Source: a virus
Strand: one strand, 5' to 3'
Length of the DNA: 28,470 nucleotides
IMG/VR virus record: IMGVR_UViG_3300043429_000717
Coordinates: 1-28,470 of that record
The notes under the pieces were generated by a model, which worked only from the letters and a program-made list of their open reading frames with translations, was not told the origin of the DNA and did not search any database. Made by a program: the position numbers and the translations under genes. Shown one piece after another: positions 28,366-28,470 of the stretch. Numbering within the stretch: position 1 is the stretch's first letter; each line of letters starts with the position of its first letter.

Positions 28366-28470
28366 TCAGTTCCATTTTATTTGATGCACCAGGTACAGGT
28401 AATATTTCACCCGGCCCCATAATTTCCAGAAATCATCATCCGTCAGTTCATCCGGGTCAATACGCAAACA
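28366..28470 (-). CDS. C-terminal end of the gene preceding the tape measure (partial)
   Basis: A 34-residue end, open to the right edge: it reads CLRIDPDELTDDDFWKLWGR and finishes VKYYLYLVHQIKWN before TGA at 28366. The stop lies one base before the tape measure ATG. The place and the acidic/aromatic composition fit a tail assembly chaperone, the class often made by frameshifting, but the rest is off the edge. Confidence 0.6.
   Translation of the reverse strand, partial: CLRIDPDELTDDDFWKLWGRVKYYLYLVHQIKWN

Noticed and set aside
1-28470. tRNA, rRNA, insertion sequence or integrase genes
   Set aside because: No cloverleaf, transposase or recombinase motif was found on either strand by eye.

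Overview
The window is most of a tailed-phage genome (a phage or prophage of a Bacteroidetes host). Every credible gene is on the minus strand, so reading order runs from the right edge to the left edge. The host assignment rests on three things seen in the sequence. Gene starts lack Shine-Dalgarno motifs and are preceded by A-rich stretches such as AACACAAAAAAC. Candidate promoters follow the Bacteroidetes TTTG-N19/20-TAnnTTTG pattern. Many proteins resemble families I know mainly from Bacteroidetes phages (DUF6046-like tail protein, SSB-like protein ending DDDDDLPF, fibre with VGIGT modules).

Layout in transcription order: (1) 28470-18928, tail: the end of a gene before the tape measure, tape measure, DUF6046-like protein, baseplate hub (gpD-like), spike (gpV/gp45-like), gp46-like wedge protein, a LysM/gpX-like protein and a 1474-residue fibre. 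(2) 18915-16533, envelope and lysis: two small exported proteins, two holin-like membrane proteins, a two-membrane-segment protein, a small unknown and an M15 endolysin, ended by a terminator. (3) 16480-16120, a control zone with two promoter/operator pairs, two terminators that share a 14-base core, and one small gene. (4) 16119-7836, early genes: RecT annealase, coiled-coil DUF1351-like protein, YqaJ-type exonuclease, a winged-helix protein, a replication organizer whose gene carries an iteron origin, a DnaC-like loader, an XRE regulator, a DUF1064 nuclease-like protein and an SSB-like protein. (5) 7785-1, packaging and head in Mu-like order: DUF5681 small-terminase-like protein, large terminase, a cluster of six small genes, an HNH homing endonuclease, a gp36-like head completion protein, a DUF935/gp29-like portal, a small unknown, and a gpF/MuF head protein cut by the window edge. 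The major capsid, tail tube and remaining morphogenesis genes are missing. They would fit between the left and right edges if the genome is circular or circularly permuted.

The strongest non-gene signal is a phage-lambda-like origin inside the replication organizer gene. Two arrays of TTTTGTA units are phased at 11 bp, followed by an AT-rich stretch and a G-tract block able to form a quadruplex. Just upstream of that gene is a structured leader whose two hairpins hold complementary 7-mers and whose terminator U-tract abuts the start codon. No integrase, transposase, tRNA or CRISPR array was found.
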